Virus record (IMG/VR): IMGVR_UViG_3300027896_005851
Coordinates: 1 to 21,790 of that record
Direction: 5' to 3' (one strand)
Source of the DNA: a virus
DNA: 21,790 bases
Shown here: positions 8,106-14,872 of the stretch, piece after piece
How positions within the stretch are numbered: the first letter of the stretch is position 1
How the letters are laid out: every line of letters begins with the position of its first letter
Position numbers and translations under genes: made by a program
Notes under the pieces: model-generated
What the model was told of the DNA's origin: nothing
The model's input: only the letters and a program-made list of their open reading frames with translations
Databases searched by the model: none

Positions 8106-8132
8106 AGGAACCTAGATAAACTCTAGGTTCCT
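8106..8132 (+). other. Strong 11-bp hairpin between genes
   Basis: AGGAACCTAGA and TCTAGGTTCCT are perfectly complementary around a TAAAC loop. The T-run lies before the hairpin (8089-8096), not after it, so it does not fit a plus-strand intrinsic terminator. It could stabilise or delimit mRNA, or bind a protein, ahead of the gene at 8164. Confidence 0.5.
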
Positions 8133-8163
8133 CAGACTATTCTGAACTATAGGAGTCCTAAAC

Positions 8164-8718
8164 ATGCCCGCTCTTTATCCATCTTGTGTAGCTCCGGAAG
8201 ATTTCCAAGTAGGTGAAAGCGTCCGTAAATGGGTCACCGAATGGAACGTAACACCCTTTATAGGTGTTGTAACGCAGGTTGTCCCCACTACCTATAAGGT
8301 ATGGGTTCAATGGCCCATTGGAAATTCCACACCCGAAGACCCTGAGACCCTTGTTAAGGTGAACCCGGCCATCTGCGGCATGCCTACGGTGACTCAGGAC
8401 TCCGGCTATGACTCCCTGGAAAAGTCCATTAGTGAGGCTATCCATGGCAAGATGCCCCATCGAATAACACCTAGTAGAGACCTGACAAAGCCTTTTATAA
8501 TTACTGCCACGGATAAAATGGCTATTCGAATAGCTCATACCTTTGCTCAAAATGTTGTTGGGAAACTTATTGAGGACATCTGTGCATATAAAAATAAAGG
8601 CCTCCCCGATATTAATACATACAACAGAATTTTCCAGAAGTATGGGAGCTATTGCTCGGATTACATTATCAGAGCTTCTATACAAAGGGTCTATACGCCT
8701 ATTACTGAAAAGGAATAG
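8164..8718 (+). CDS. Hypothetical protein with possible SH3-like barrel
   Basis: A 184-residue protein with ribosome binding site taggag before the ATG. Residues about 15-65 (FQVGESVRKWV, FIGVVTQVVPTTYKVWVQWP, ETLVKVNP) alternate hydrophobic and polar residues and resemble a small SH3-like or KOW-like beta barrel. The remainder is helical (KMAIRIAHTFAQNVVGKLIE). Three bases separate it from the next gene. No family name can be given. Antisense ORFs over this stretch are judged to be shadows. Confidence 0.65.
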   Translation: MPALYPSCVAPEDFQVGESVRKWVTEWNVTPFIGVVTQVVPTTYKVWVQWPIGNSTPEDPETLVKVNPAICGMPTVTQDSGYDSLEKSISEAIHGKMPHRITPSRDLTKPFIITATDKMAIRIAHTFAQNVVGKLIEDICAYKNKGLPDINTYNRIFQKYGSYCSDYIIRASIQRVYTPITEKE

Positions 8719-8721
8719 AAC

Positions 8722-9237
8722 ATGCGTAATCGTCTTACTGATCAAATAGCTAAAACGTCCAGTATTACTCAGGAATTGGATAAAATGGCTACTGAAATAG
8801 AACAGTCAGAGCCAATAATAGCTATGGCGATTGATAAAGTCTCTGATCAATTAGAATTTGGGGTCGACTTTAAAAGAAGCCCCCATGAAGAGGAAGGATC
8901 TAAAAAATATCCCAATCTTTACCATGACGAAAAAAGTCATAAAGAAATTCACGACAATGTCCAAAGGCATTATGAGGAATATAAAAGAATTGTAGAACAA
9001 GGCCTGCATGATGCCGTAAAAGTTGACGACATTGAAGCCCTATCATACAAAGTAGTCAGGCCCGAAGTAACTAAAGGAAAAATTGAATTAAGATATTTTG
9101 TTACAGGTTCGTTTATTAGTGCCCTGTTTTTATCAGAAATAGATAAACACGCATTAATTAATCCTATAGGTAAAAATAAACTTATTCTTGATTTGAATAT
9201 TAATAAAATTGAAGATAAACCCACTGAAAAGGAATAA
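8722..9237 (+). CDS. Hypothetical protein sharing a helical motif with the gene at 7179
   Basis: A 171-residue protein starting three bases after the previous stop. Residues about 17-47 (ELDKMATEIEQSEP, IAMAIDKVSDQLEFG) repeat the pattern LDK-A-E-S-P-AIDK-SD seen at residues 205-234 of the protein at 7179, so the two share a domain by duplication. The rest is charged, with a beta-like segment (KIELRYFVTGSFISALFLSE). Probably soluble. Function unknown; position suggests a head accessory or core protein. Confidence 0.6.
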   Translation: MRNRLTDQIAKTSSITQELDKMATEIEQSEPIIAMAIDKVSDQLEFGVDFKRSPHEEEGSKKYPNLYHDEKSHKEIHDNVQRHYEEYKRIVEQGLHDAVKVDDIEALSYKVVRPEVTKGKIELRYFVTGSFISALFLSEIDKHALINPIGKNKLILDLNINKIEDKPTEKE

Positions 9238-9240
9238 AGT

Positions 9241-9495
9241 ATGTTTCTGCTGAAATACAAGCACGGCGACGACGTTTTTTATCGAATAACGGAAAAGAAA
9301 AATCCTTCGGGAAAAAGTATTGCGTTTGAAAAACCCGTAGCTCCTCCCATTGTCACGTCTCTCGTGAATCAGGCTTTGAGTAAAATTGAGGCCACTATTA
9401 ATGACGAGAGCAATAAGGAAAAGGAAGAAATGTCCAAAGAGCCAAAGAAAATGGCTTTTTCAATCATTCAGAATTTTCTGAAGGACAACCAGTAA
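9241..9495 (+). CDS. Small hypothetical protein before the protease
   Basis: An 84-residue protein whose ATG follows the previous stop by three bases. It starts MFLLKYKHGDDVFYRITEKK, which looks like a short beta hairpin, and ends in a charged helix (NKEKEEMSKEPKKMAFSIIQ). It lies one base before the protease gene, so the two are probably coupled. No family recognised. Confidence 0.55.
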   Translation: MFLLKYKHGDDVFYRITEKKNPSGKSIAFEKPVAPPIVTSLVNQALSKIEATINDESNKEKEEMSKEPKKMAFSIIQNFLKDNQ

Positions 9496-9496
9496 C

Positions 9497-11074
9497 ATGG
9501 CTATGCTTCGCTATGGCTCCGCTACTATAGTAGAGCCTAGTATCTCTTCTGATACTTGGCAAAAGTCCGTTTGTTGCGGGCATAAGGGCGGCTGTGCCTG
9601 TGGTACGAACAAGTGCCGTACTAAAATTGCCAGGACTATACTTGCTAAATATGACCCCGAGAAATGGCTTTTAAGTCATTGCTCAATTATAGCTGCCGTA
9701 GATGTTGAAGAGGCCAAAGAGTCTAAAAGTGACTATAAAGATTATCTGATCAAACCTGAATATTCTAAATACGTTAATAACAATGGCGATGCCTGGACTA
9801 AAGCCTTACTCGCAAAAACTTATAGGACTTTTATAGGATCTAATAACTATTTGGAACACATACAGATTCCTGAGCTCGCCAAAGGTAAGGTTATTGATGC
9901 TGTGCTTAGGGAAGTGCCTATAGGCAAAGATAAAGCCGGTAAAGATATTACAACTTACTATGTGGATATACTGGTTGCAACGGAACGTAAGCATAAAGAT
10001 TTAGTTCGGAAGATAGAGGCGGGCGAGCTCAGGACCCTGAGTATGGGTTGCAAAATAGCTTTTTCCATCTGCACTAAATGTGGAAACAAAGCCGTAGACG
10101 AGGCCCAGGCTTGTGACCATGTCCGCTATGAAAAGAACAATACTTTTTACGATGAAATGGGTACCCAAAGAAAAGTGGGAGAATTATGCGGCCACATTTC
10201 TGATGGAGACTCTGTAACTTTCATAGACGCCTCTTGGGTGGCCAATCCAGCTTTCACGGGAGCTGTTGTACGCAATGTAGTTAATCCTCCTGAGGATATA
10301 ATGGCAAAAATTAAGGACGCCGAAAAGAAAAATGCTTATGAATACCAGGAACTTGATTTCTTGAAAGCAGCCAATAAAACAGCACAGGAGCCAAAAGATG
10401 CCCCAGCAAAAGACGAACTCCCTGCAGAAAAGACCCCGGCAGAAGAGTCCCCTGAAGCCCCTGCAGAAGAAGCAGCCCCCGAAGCAGAAGTCCCTGCTGG
10501 GAATGCTCCGGAAGCTCTTCCTGAAGATTATTCCCAATCTGATATTCAGACTTGGAAGAGTCAGATCAAAAAGAAGCTCCTGAAACAACTTACGGACGAA
10601 ATTAACTCAGAGCTCTCAGGGGAGCCAGAGGATGATGAAGCCAGGGAATTAGACACGCTGGATGAAAATTTGATTCAGCCTTCGGCCACGGCAGCCCTTA
10701 AACAAATGCATAAAATGAAGCAGAGCTGGGATAAATATCTTAAGAAGACTGCTGGTCATTTAGATGAAAAGAGTTATTATAAGCTTAAATTTGGCACTTA
10801 TATGCTTTTGACCAGTAATGATATGACTATTCTTAAGGATTATGGCTATAACCGTAGAGATTTCCTGGCAGTTCTTTCCAGTTTGGATGGGTGCTTTAGG
10901 AGACCCCTGGCTATGGAAATTAAGAAAGCCCTGGCGGAGCTAGGGGGCACGAATAAGATGGCTATAGATAAGGCGTCTTATGCCCTACAGAAGCTTGCGG
11001 GCCGTAAACTTAATGCTGATGAGCTTAAAAAAGCTTTAGTATGGCTTAAGCTCATGGATTTCTATCAAGAATAG
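9497..11074 (+). CDS. Putative prohead (head maturation) protease with cysteine-rich zinc sites
   Basis: A 525-residue protein. The layout fits herpesvirus-assemblin-type phage prohead proteases (S78/U9-like): a possible catalytic His121 in NNYLEHIQIPELAKGKVIDA and Ser182 in EAGELRTLSMGCKI, followed by VTFIDASWVANPAFTG (236-254), a pattern usual after the active site. Such proteases digest the scaffold inside the procapsid. Unusual features are an N-terminal cysteine cluster (CCGHKGGCACGTNKC, 26-40) and a second set, C192, C195, C206, H208, C231, H233, both plausible zinc sites. An acidic PAE-rich linker (about 296-345) joins a C-terminal helical domain. It sits directly before scaffold-like and capsid genes, the expected order. 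Assignment rests on motif pattern and order, not a database match. Confidence 0.6.
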   Translation: MAMLRYGSATIVEPSISSDTWQKSVCCGHKGGCACGTNKCRTKIARTILAKYDPEKWLLSHCSIIAAVDVEEAKESKSDYKDYLIKPEYSKYVNNNGDAWTKALLAKTYRTFIGSNNYLEHIQIPELAKGKVIDAVLREVPIGKDKAGKDITTYYVDILVATERKHKDLVRKIEAGELRTLSMGCKIAFSICTKCGNKAVDEAQACDHVRYEKNNTFYDEMGTQRKVGELCGHISDGDSVTFIDASWVANPAFTGAVVRNVVNPPEDIMAKIKDAEKKNAYEYQELDFLKAANKTAQEPKDAPAKDELPAEKTPAEESPEAPAEEAAPEAEVPAGNAPEALPEDYSQSDIQTWKSQIKKKLLKQLTDEINSELSGEPEDDEARELDTLDENLIQPSATAALKQMHKMKQSWDKYLKKTAGHLDEKSYYKLKFGTYMLLTSNDMTILKDYGYNRRDFLAVLSSLDGCFRRPLAMEIKKALAELGGTNKMAIDKASYALQKLAGRKLNADELKKALVWLKLMDFYQE

Positions 11075-11082
11075 AAATTTTT

Positions 11083-11112
11083 AATAATCTTTTAATATCT
11101 GAATAATTTGCA
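11083..11112 (+). promoter_or_regulatory. Recurrent intergenic motif, copy 4, with extended block
   Basis: AATAATCTTTTAATAT (11083-11098) is followed by TAATTTGCATAT. The 31 bases from 11082 match the block from 7125 at 26 positions. The first 16 bases occur again exactly on the minus strand at 21299-21314. It lies 82 bases before the start of the scaffold-like gene, within the 90-base gap that opens the highly expressed capsid gene set. Promoter role inferred. Confidence 0.5.
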
Positions 11113-11164
11113 TATAAAAATATAAACCTTGCAAATTAAAACTTTTTACTCTTAGGAGGATATC

Positions 11165-12049
11165 ATGCGTCAAAGACTGAGTTGGGATGCGGAGAAGGTA
11201 GCAGAGATTAGCAAGAAGGCTGATCCCTATACCATGAATCAGGATCATGCAAACAACCCGATCGAGAAGTATAAGACCGGTGATCCGTCAGCATGGGCAG
11301 AGGATCCCGATATGAGACAGCCGTGGAAGAATGAAGGCCGTAATGAAGTTGGTCTTCCTGCACCGGAGCATGCAGCTGTTCAGGCCGCGAAGAAACTTGA
11401 GGACAAGGCTCTTAAGTGCATTACAATTGCTCAGAGAATGCTTCCGGGTGCATCAGACGAGCTCATTGAGAAACAGGCAACTGATCTTATGTATATGCCT
11501 GAAGGCCGCATTATCAATACTCTTCAGCGTCAGGCTGAATTGGCGGAAGTTCTTGCCAGTAGCAAGAAAGAAGAAGAGGAAGAGGAAGTAGCCGCAGCGA
11601 AGAAGGAAGAGGAAAAGAAAGAAGAAGGCTGCAAGGAAGAGGAAGAAGTAGCTGCAGCGAAGAAGGAAGAGGAAAAGAAGGAAGAGGAAGTAGTTGAAGC
11701 AGCGAAGAAGGAAGAGGAAAAGAAGGAAGAAAAGAAGGAAGAGGAAGTAGAAGCTGCGAAAAAGGAAGAGGAAAAGAAGGAAGAGGAAGTGGAAGCTGCA
11801 AAGAAAGAGGAAAAGAAGGAAGAGGAAGAAGTAGAAGCAGCAGCGAAGAAAGACGAGCCGAAGCCGGAAGAGAAGAAAGAGGAAGAAGTAGAAGCAAGTA
11901 TTGATCTTCTTGACCAGATTTTTGCTCAGACGACTCCGAAAACAGGTGCGAAGAAACTCAGTGGTATCGTGAAACAGGCCTCTACGGACAGTATGTCCCT
12001 TGATAACCTGTGGAATGCCCCACCGGACGTTTCCCGGGCCTTTAAATAA
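11165..12049 (+). CDS. Putative scaffold or prohead core protein, rich in Glu and Lys
   Basis: A 294-residue protein with a strong ribosome binding site (aggagg). Residues 1-135 are of ordinary composition. Residues about 137-250 are a low-complexity run built from repeats such as VEAAKKEEEKKEE, a highly charged single helix or coiled coil. Residues 251-294 (IDLLDQIFAQTTPKTG, DNLWNAPPDVSRAFK) look like a short interaction domain. Helical charged proteins encoded between protease and capsid genes are normally scaffolds that the protease removes. An alternative is an internal head protein. GC content is higher than in the surrounding genes, as in the next two genes. Frameshifted and antisense ORFs in the repeat are artefacts of composition. 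Confidence 0.6.
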   Translation: MRQRLSWDAEKVAEISKKADPYTMNQDHANNPIEKYKTGDPSAWAEDPDMRQPWKNEGRNEVGLPAPEHAAVQAAKKLEDKALKCITIAQRMLPGASDELIEKQATDLMYMPEGRIINTLQRQAELAEVLASSKKEEEEEEVAAAKKEEEKKEEGCKEEEEVAAAKKEEEKKEEEVVEAAKKEEEKKEEKKEEEVEAAKKEEEKKEEEVEAAKKEEKKEEEEVEAAAKKDEPKPEEKKEEEVEASIDLLDQIFAQTTPKTGAKKLSGIVKQASTDSMSLDNLWNAPPDVSRAFK

Positions 12050-12062
12050 GCTATAAATTCTG

Positions 12063-12078
12063 CCACGCGTTTGTGTGG
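12063..12078 (+). other. Short GC-rich hairpin before the decoration gene
   Basis: CCACGC and GTGTGG pair (one G-U) around a GTTT loop, 13 bases after the stop codon of the scaffold-like gene. No T-run follows. It might act as an attenuator or mRNA stabiliser between the scaffold and capsid genes. Confidence 0.3.
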
Positions 12079-12084
12079 TGTGAA

Positions 12085-12099
12085 GATAATCATTAATAT
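12085..12099 (+). promoter_or_regulatory. Recurrent intergenic motif, copy 5 (one base shorter)
   Basis: GATAATCATTAATAT, followed by CCG, aligns with AATAATCTTTTAATAT (followed by CTG) with one deletion and one or two changes. It lies 36 bases before ATG 12121, with the strong aggagg site between. The copy is weaker than the others. Confidence 0.3.
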
Positions 12100-12120
12100 C
12101 CGAAAGAGGAGGTGAAATTT

Positions 12121-12720
12121 ATGGATTCCAATCTTCCTGTCCCAAATAATCATTGCGAAGTGCTGTATCGCCAAACTTTCAACACGTATGGAGCTGTTGA
12201 TACTATTGGTCTGACACAGGACAACCGCACGATTAGTGCTCAGGCAATTGCGAATACTGGTGCCTCTGGTCGTCTCTATACCATTACTAATAAGGGTATT
12301 CTGGCGGGCAGTGTCGTTGCAGTAGTTGGAAGTGGCGTAGTTGGCCCTTGCAGCACGAACGAAATCGGTACAGCCGGTGACTCGACCACTCTTGATCCGG
12401 TCGTAGGTATTGCTGTTAACGATGCAGTAGGTAATCCGTATGAGTCAAGTTCGGCAGTTGCTTCTCAGAAGGTTGTGTATGCTCATGGTACCGGTACGGT
12501 TATTAAGACCGATATTTATGAGTATTATGAGGCCGTAAGTACTACATCAGCTATTACTTATACAGCTGGTGACCTTATGTACGCAAGCCAAGACGGTCTT
12601 CTGACGAATGCTAATGGTCTCAAGATTAAAGGTGTTGTAGGAAAACAGACACCCGTAGGTATTCTACTGGTGAAACCGACATCAACCGACCCGTTTATGG
12701 TCGTTCAACTCAAGATTTAA
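12121..12720 (+). CDS. Putative capsid decoration or stabilising protein
   Basis: A 199-residue protein immediately before the major capsid gene. I take ATG 12121 as the start because the AGGAGG site at 12107-12112 is correctly spaced for it. A GTG at 12112 is in frame but overlaps that site. The protein is rich in V, G, T, A and S with short beta strands (TNKGILAGSVVAVVGSGVV, VVGIAVNDAVGNPYESS, ASQKVVYAHGTGTVI). This pattern resembles small beta-barrel capsid-associated proteins (DUF2190-like or lambda gpD-like decoration proteins). The identification depends on this likeness and on its place between scaffold and capsid genes. A second capsid subunit is the alternative. Confidence 0.55.
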   Translation: MDSNLPVPNNHCEVLYRQTFNTYGAVDTIGLTQDNRTISAQAIANTGASGRLYTITNKGILAGSVVAVVGSGVVGPCSTNEIGTAGDSTTLDPVVGIAVNDAVGNPYESSSAVASQKVVYAHGTGTVIKTDIYEYYEAVSTTSAITYTAGDLMYASQDGLLTNANGLKIKGVVGKQTPVGILLVKPTSTDPFMVVQLKI

Positions 12721-12734
12721 GGAGGTGAGTCTCA

Positions 12735-13610
12735 ATGCCCGATGTAATTAGTAATGAAGTGAAACAGCAGATCATCGCTGAGTTCATTAAAACCGCTGGC
12801 GGTCGTGCTAAGTTGGCAGCGTCTATGACGCAGCCGTTGCGTCTAAGGAGAGACTACACCTCTGTAGGTCGCAAGACCTTCTTGGTGGAACAACTCCCTG
12901 ACGGTGCACTTCCGATTTATGACAAAGATGCAGGTGTGACAGCATACGTGGTTGGCGAGGAAGGTCAGAACATTTTGGCAATCCAGAAGCCACGCCGTGT
13001 CATTTTCCCGCTCTTTGAGATTTCTAGTAACCCCGAAATTCCGTTGACACAGGTCAAGGAACGTCGGTTCGACCTCATCGAACGTGCTCAGGACCTTGCG
13101 AAGGCTGAAATTCAGGCTGAGGAAGACAATCGTGTCTTTGCAGTGCTGGATGCAGTCGCAACCGGAGGTTTTGACAATATCGGTGCTACGAATGCAGACG
13201 TTAATGTGGCCGCCCCTCTGACACCTGCAGATCTTGCAGATGCCTTTGCGGAAATCGAACGGGCTGACTTGCGGGTCGCAAGAGTCTTTGCTAATGCAAC
13301 AGACTATACCGACATTCGTAAGTGGGGACGTGACGTTCTCGACATCGAGAGCCAGGCAACTCTTCTGAAAACTGGTTTGCAGTCCACAGTATGGGGCGCG
13401 CAGATTATCGTTTCACGTAGGGTACCGGTTGGTAAGCTGTATGTTTGCACAGAGCCAGAGTTCTTCGGACGTATTCCTGTTCGTACAGAACTTACAGTGC
13501 TGAGTGCTGATGACCCGAGAAACCGTACAATTGGATTCTCATGCTTTGAGAATTTAGGTATCGGTTGCTACAACCCACTGGGGTTGGTCAGGGTTAAGCT
13601 GACCCGATAG
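12735..13610 (+). CDS. Major capsid protein, HK97 fold
   Basis: A 291-residue protein with an excellent ribosome binding site (taaggaggtg) 14 bases after the previous gene. Features fit the HK97 fold: a helical N-terminal part, then LRLRRDYTSVGRKTFLVEQL and IPLTQVKERRFDLIERAQDLAKAEIQAEE (positions about 97-125, the spine-helix region). Later segments ADLADAFAEIERADLR, FANATDYTDIRKWGRDV and STVWGAQIIVSRRVPVGKLY are typical of phage capsid and encapsulin-like proteins. GC-rich codons such as cgt and ctg suit high expression. An intrinsic terminator follows 24 bases after the stop. It is fairly short for a large phage, so extra mass may come from the decoration protein. Confidence 0.8.
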   Translation: MPDVISNEVKQQIIAEFIKTAGGRAKLAASMTQPLRLRRDYTSVGRKTFLVEQLPDGALPIYDKDAGVTAYVVGEEGQNILAIQKPRRVIFPLFEISSNPEIPLTQVKERRFDLIERAQDLAKAEIQAEEDNRVFAVLDAVATGGFDNIGATNADVNVAAPLTPADLADAFAEIERADLRVARVFANATDYTDIRKWGRDVLDIESQATLLKTGLQSTVWGAQIIVSRRVPVGKLYVCTEPEFFGRIPVRTELTVLSADDPRNRTIGFSCFENLGIGCYNPLGLVRVKLTR

Positions 13611-13633
13611 TTGAGTAATGTTGAAGTTTAAGA

Positions 13634-13662
13634 GGCTGGTAGGAAACTACCGGCCTTTTTTT
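13634..13662 (+). terminator. Intrinsic terminator after the major capsid gene
   Basis: GGCTGGTAG (13634-13642) and CTACCGGCC (13647-13655) form a 9-bp stem with one G-U pair, closed by a GAAA tetraloop and followed by seven T residues. This is a textbook rho-independent terminator closing the capsid operon, and it separates that operon from the mobile-gene island. Confidence 0.93.
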
Positions 13663-13799
13663 ATTTAATAATGATATCAGATATTCTAAAAAAATTAGTA
13701 TAAATTTTCGAAACGTCAACTTTCTTCATTTTTAAAAAATGAAGTTCCTGCATTAGTGGAGAGCCCTCTCTTAAACTGCAAGGTAATAAGGAGACTAGA
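13663..13799 (+). ncRNA. Candidate omega RNA (HEARO-like) region upstream of the IsrB-like gene
   Basis: In known IscB and IsrB loci the guide-bearing omega RNA is encoded directly 5' of the protein gene and ends near its ribosome binding site. Here the 137 bases between the capsid terminator and the IsrB-like start hold no ORF. They contain a hairpin at 13724-13744 (CTTCATTT with AAATGAAG), a short hairpin at 13759-13770 (GAGAGCCCTCTC), and CTGCA at 13749-13753 and 13776-13780, then the site aaggag. A TATAAA at 13700-13705 might serve as a -10 element. The stretch is shorter than the roughly 200-300 bases reported for these RNAs, so the RNA may run into the ORF or be reduced. Not proven; the exact ends and guide are unknown. 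Confidence 0.35.
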
Positions 13800-14861
13800 G
13801 TGTCCAAGATTAATGTTATGAAAACTCATGACTTTGGTCGTTTGAAGGAAACTGAACTTACTGTTCGTGGCAGAACAAAAGACATTGTAGGTGCTTCCCA
13901 AGCCAGCAATCCCTCTGTAAGTCAGTCTCGAAGGGAGAAATTACCGGACGGTAGGATTGTCCGAGATGTACAGTTAACTGTGCCCGTATTGGGGTCTGAT
14001 CCGGTTAAAAAACAGACCTTTCCACTTATGCCCTGCCACCCTGCAAGGGCTCGCCAATTAATTAAAAAGAAAGGAGCAAAAAGGCGCTGGTTTAAAGGCA
14101 TTTTTTGTATTCAATTAGTAAATAAAGTAGAAAAAAATGTTCAACAGATTGTTTGTGGTATTGACGCAGGCATGAAAAGGGAAGGCTTTACAGTTCAATC
14201 AAAGAGTCATACTTATTTAAATGTTTTATCTGATGCAGTGACAGGAATTACAGACAGGTTAAAAATTAAGAGAAGTTTTAGAGTAGCACGCAGAGGCAGA
14301 AAATGTCCTTGTAGAGCTCCTAGGCCTAATAGGCTAGTAAATTCTAAATGGGTTGCACCTTCTATAAGAAGCAGATGGAATGCTAAATTAAGAATTGTAA
14401 ATTTTTTAAGAAAATTATATCCTATTTCTGATTATATGGTTGAGGACATTAAGGCCAAAAAAGTTATAGGAGCTACGAAATGGAATAAAATTTTTAGTGT
14501 TTTAGAATTAGGTAAAACTGAATTTTATAAACAATTATCTGAATTAGGAAAAGTTACTTTTAAGAGAGGTTTTGAGACCGCTGAAGAAAGAAACAGATTA
14601 GGTTTAAAAAAATTAGGATCTAAATTAGCAGATAATTTTTATGCACATAATGTTGATTCATGGGTTTTGGCTAGTTTTATCACGGGTAAAGCTGTTATAG
14701 ATAATGAAAATGTTTTTAGAATGCTGCCTTTGAGATTTATTAGAAGAAAATTGCATTCTTTTTGGAATAAAAAAGGAGGAATTAGAGATAATAGCCATGG
14801 CTCTATGGTTGCAGGATTTAAAAGAGGCTCAGTAATTAAACATTGTCTCATGCTGGCCTAA
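13800..14861 (+). CDS. isrB: IsrB-like RNA-guided nickase (IscB relative lacking HNH)
   Basis: A 353-residue protein with GTG start and aaggag site. It has the diagnostic PLMP motif of IscB/IsrB (PLMPCHPARAR, 75-85), RuvC-I with Asp122 in GIDAGMKREGF, an arginine-rich bridge helix (about 158-178, FRVARRGRK), RuvC-II with Glu215 in YMVEDIKAK, and RuvC-III with His283 and Asp286 in AHNVDSW. Only about 65 residues separate RuvC-II and RuvC-III, with no HNH residues, which distinguishes IsrB from IscB. ETAEERNRLGLKK and the C-terminal KKGGIRDN also suit IsrB. Characterised IsrB uses an omega RNA to nick the non-target DNA strand. An N-terminal extension of about 60 residues precedes the usual start of the fold. 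No IS200/IS605 transposase is nearby, so homing, defence or regulation is possible. Confidence 0.88.
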   Translation: MSKINVMKTHDFGRLKETELTVRGRTKDIVGASQASNPSVSQSRREKLPDGRIVRDVQLTVPVLGSDPVKKQTFPLMPCHPARARQLIKKKGAKRRWFKGIFCIQLVNKVEKNVQQIVCGIDAGMKREGFTVQSKSHTYLNVLSDAVTGITDRLKIKRSFRVARRGRKCPCRAPRPNRLVNSKWVAPSIRSRWNAKLRIVNFLRKLYPISDYMVEDIKAKKVIGATKWNKIFSVLELGKTEFYKQLSELGKVTFKRGFETAEERNRLGLKKLGSKLADNFYAHNVDSWVLASFITGKAVIDNENVFRMLPLRFIRRKLHSFWNKKGGIRDNSHGSMVAGFKRGSVIKHCLMLA

Positions 14862-14872
14862 TCTTATGCAAC

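Noticed and set aside
8106-8132. Intrinsic terminator
   Set aside because: The hairpin is strong but no T-run follows it on the plus strand, and no A-run positioned for the minus strand adjoins it closely.
8158-8745. 195-residue minus-strand ORF opposite the gene at 8164
   Set aside because: The plus-strand gene has a good ribosome binding site and fits the packed operon. The antisense ORF has no recognisable motif and would cover its neighbour's whole length.
11514-11897. Minus-strand ORF of leucine, proline and serine repeats
   Set aside because: It is the antisense reading of the Glu/Lys codons of the scaffold-like gene and has no ribosome binding site.
12112-12720. GTG start at 12112 for the decoration-like gene
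   Set aside because: The GTG overlaps the Shine-Dalgarno sequence. ATG 12121 has ideal spacing from AGGAGG.
13800-14861. IscB (with HNH) or IS605-type TnpB as the identity
   Set aside because: The interval between RuvC-II and RuvC-III is only about 65 residues without HNH residues, which excludes IscB. The PLMP motif and bridge helix exclude TnpB.
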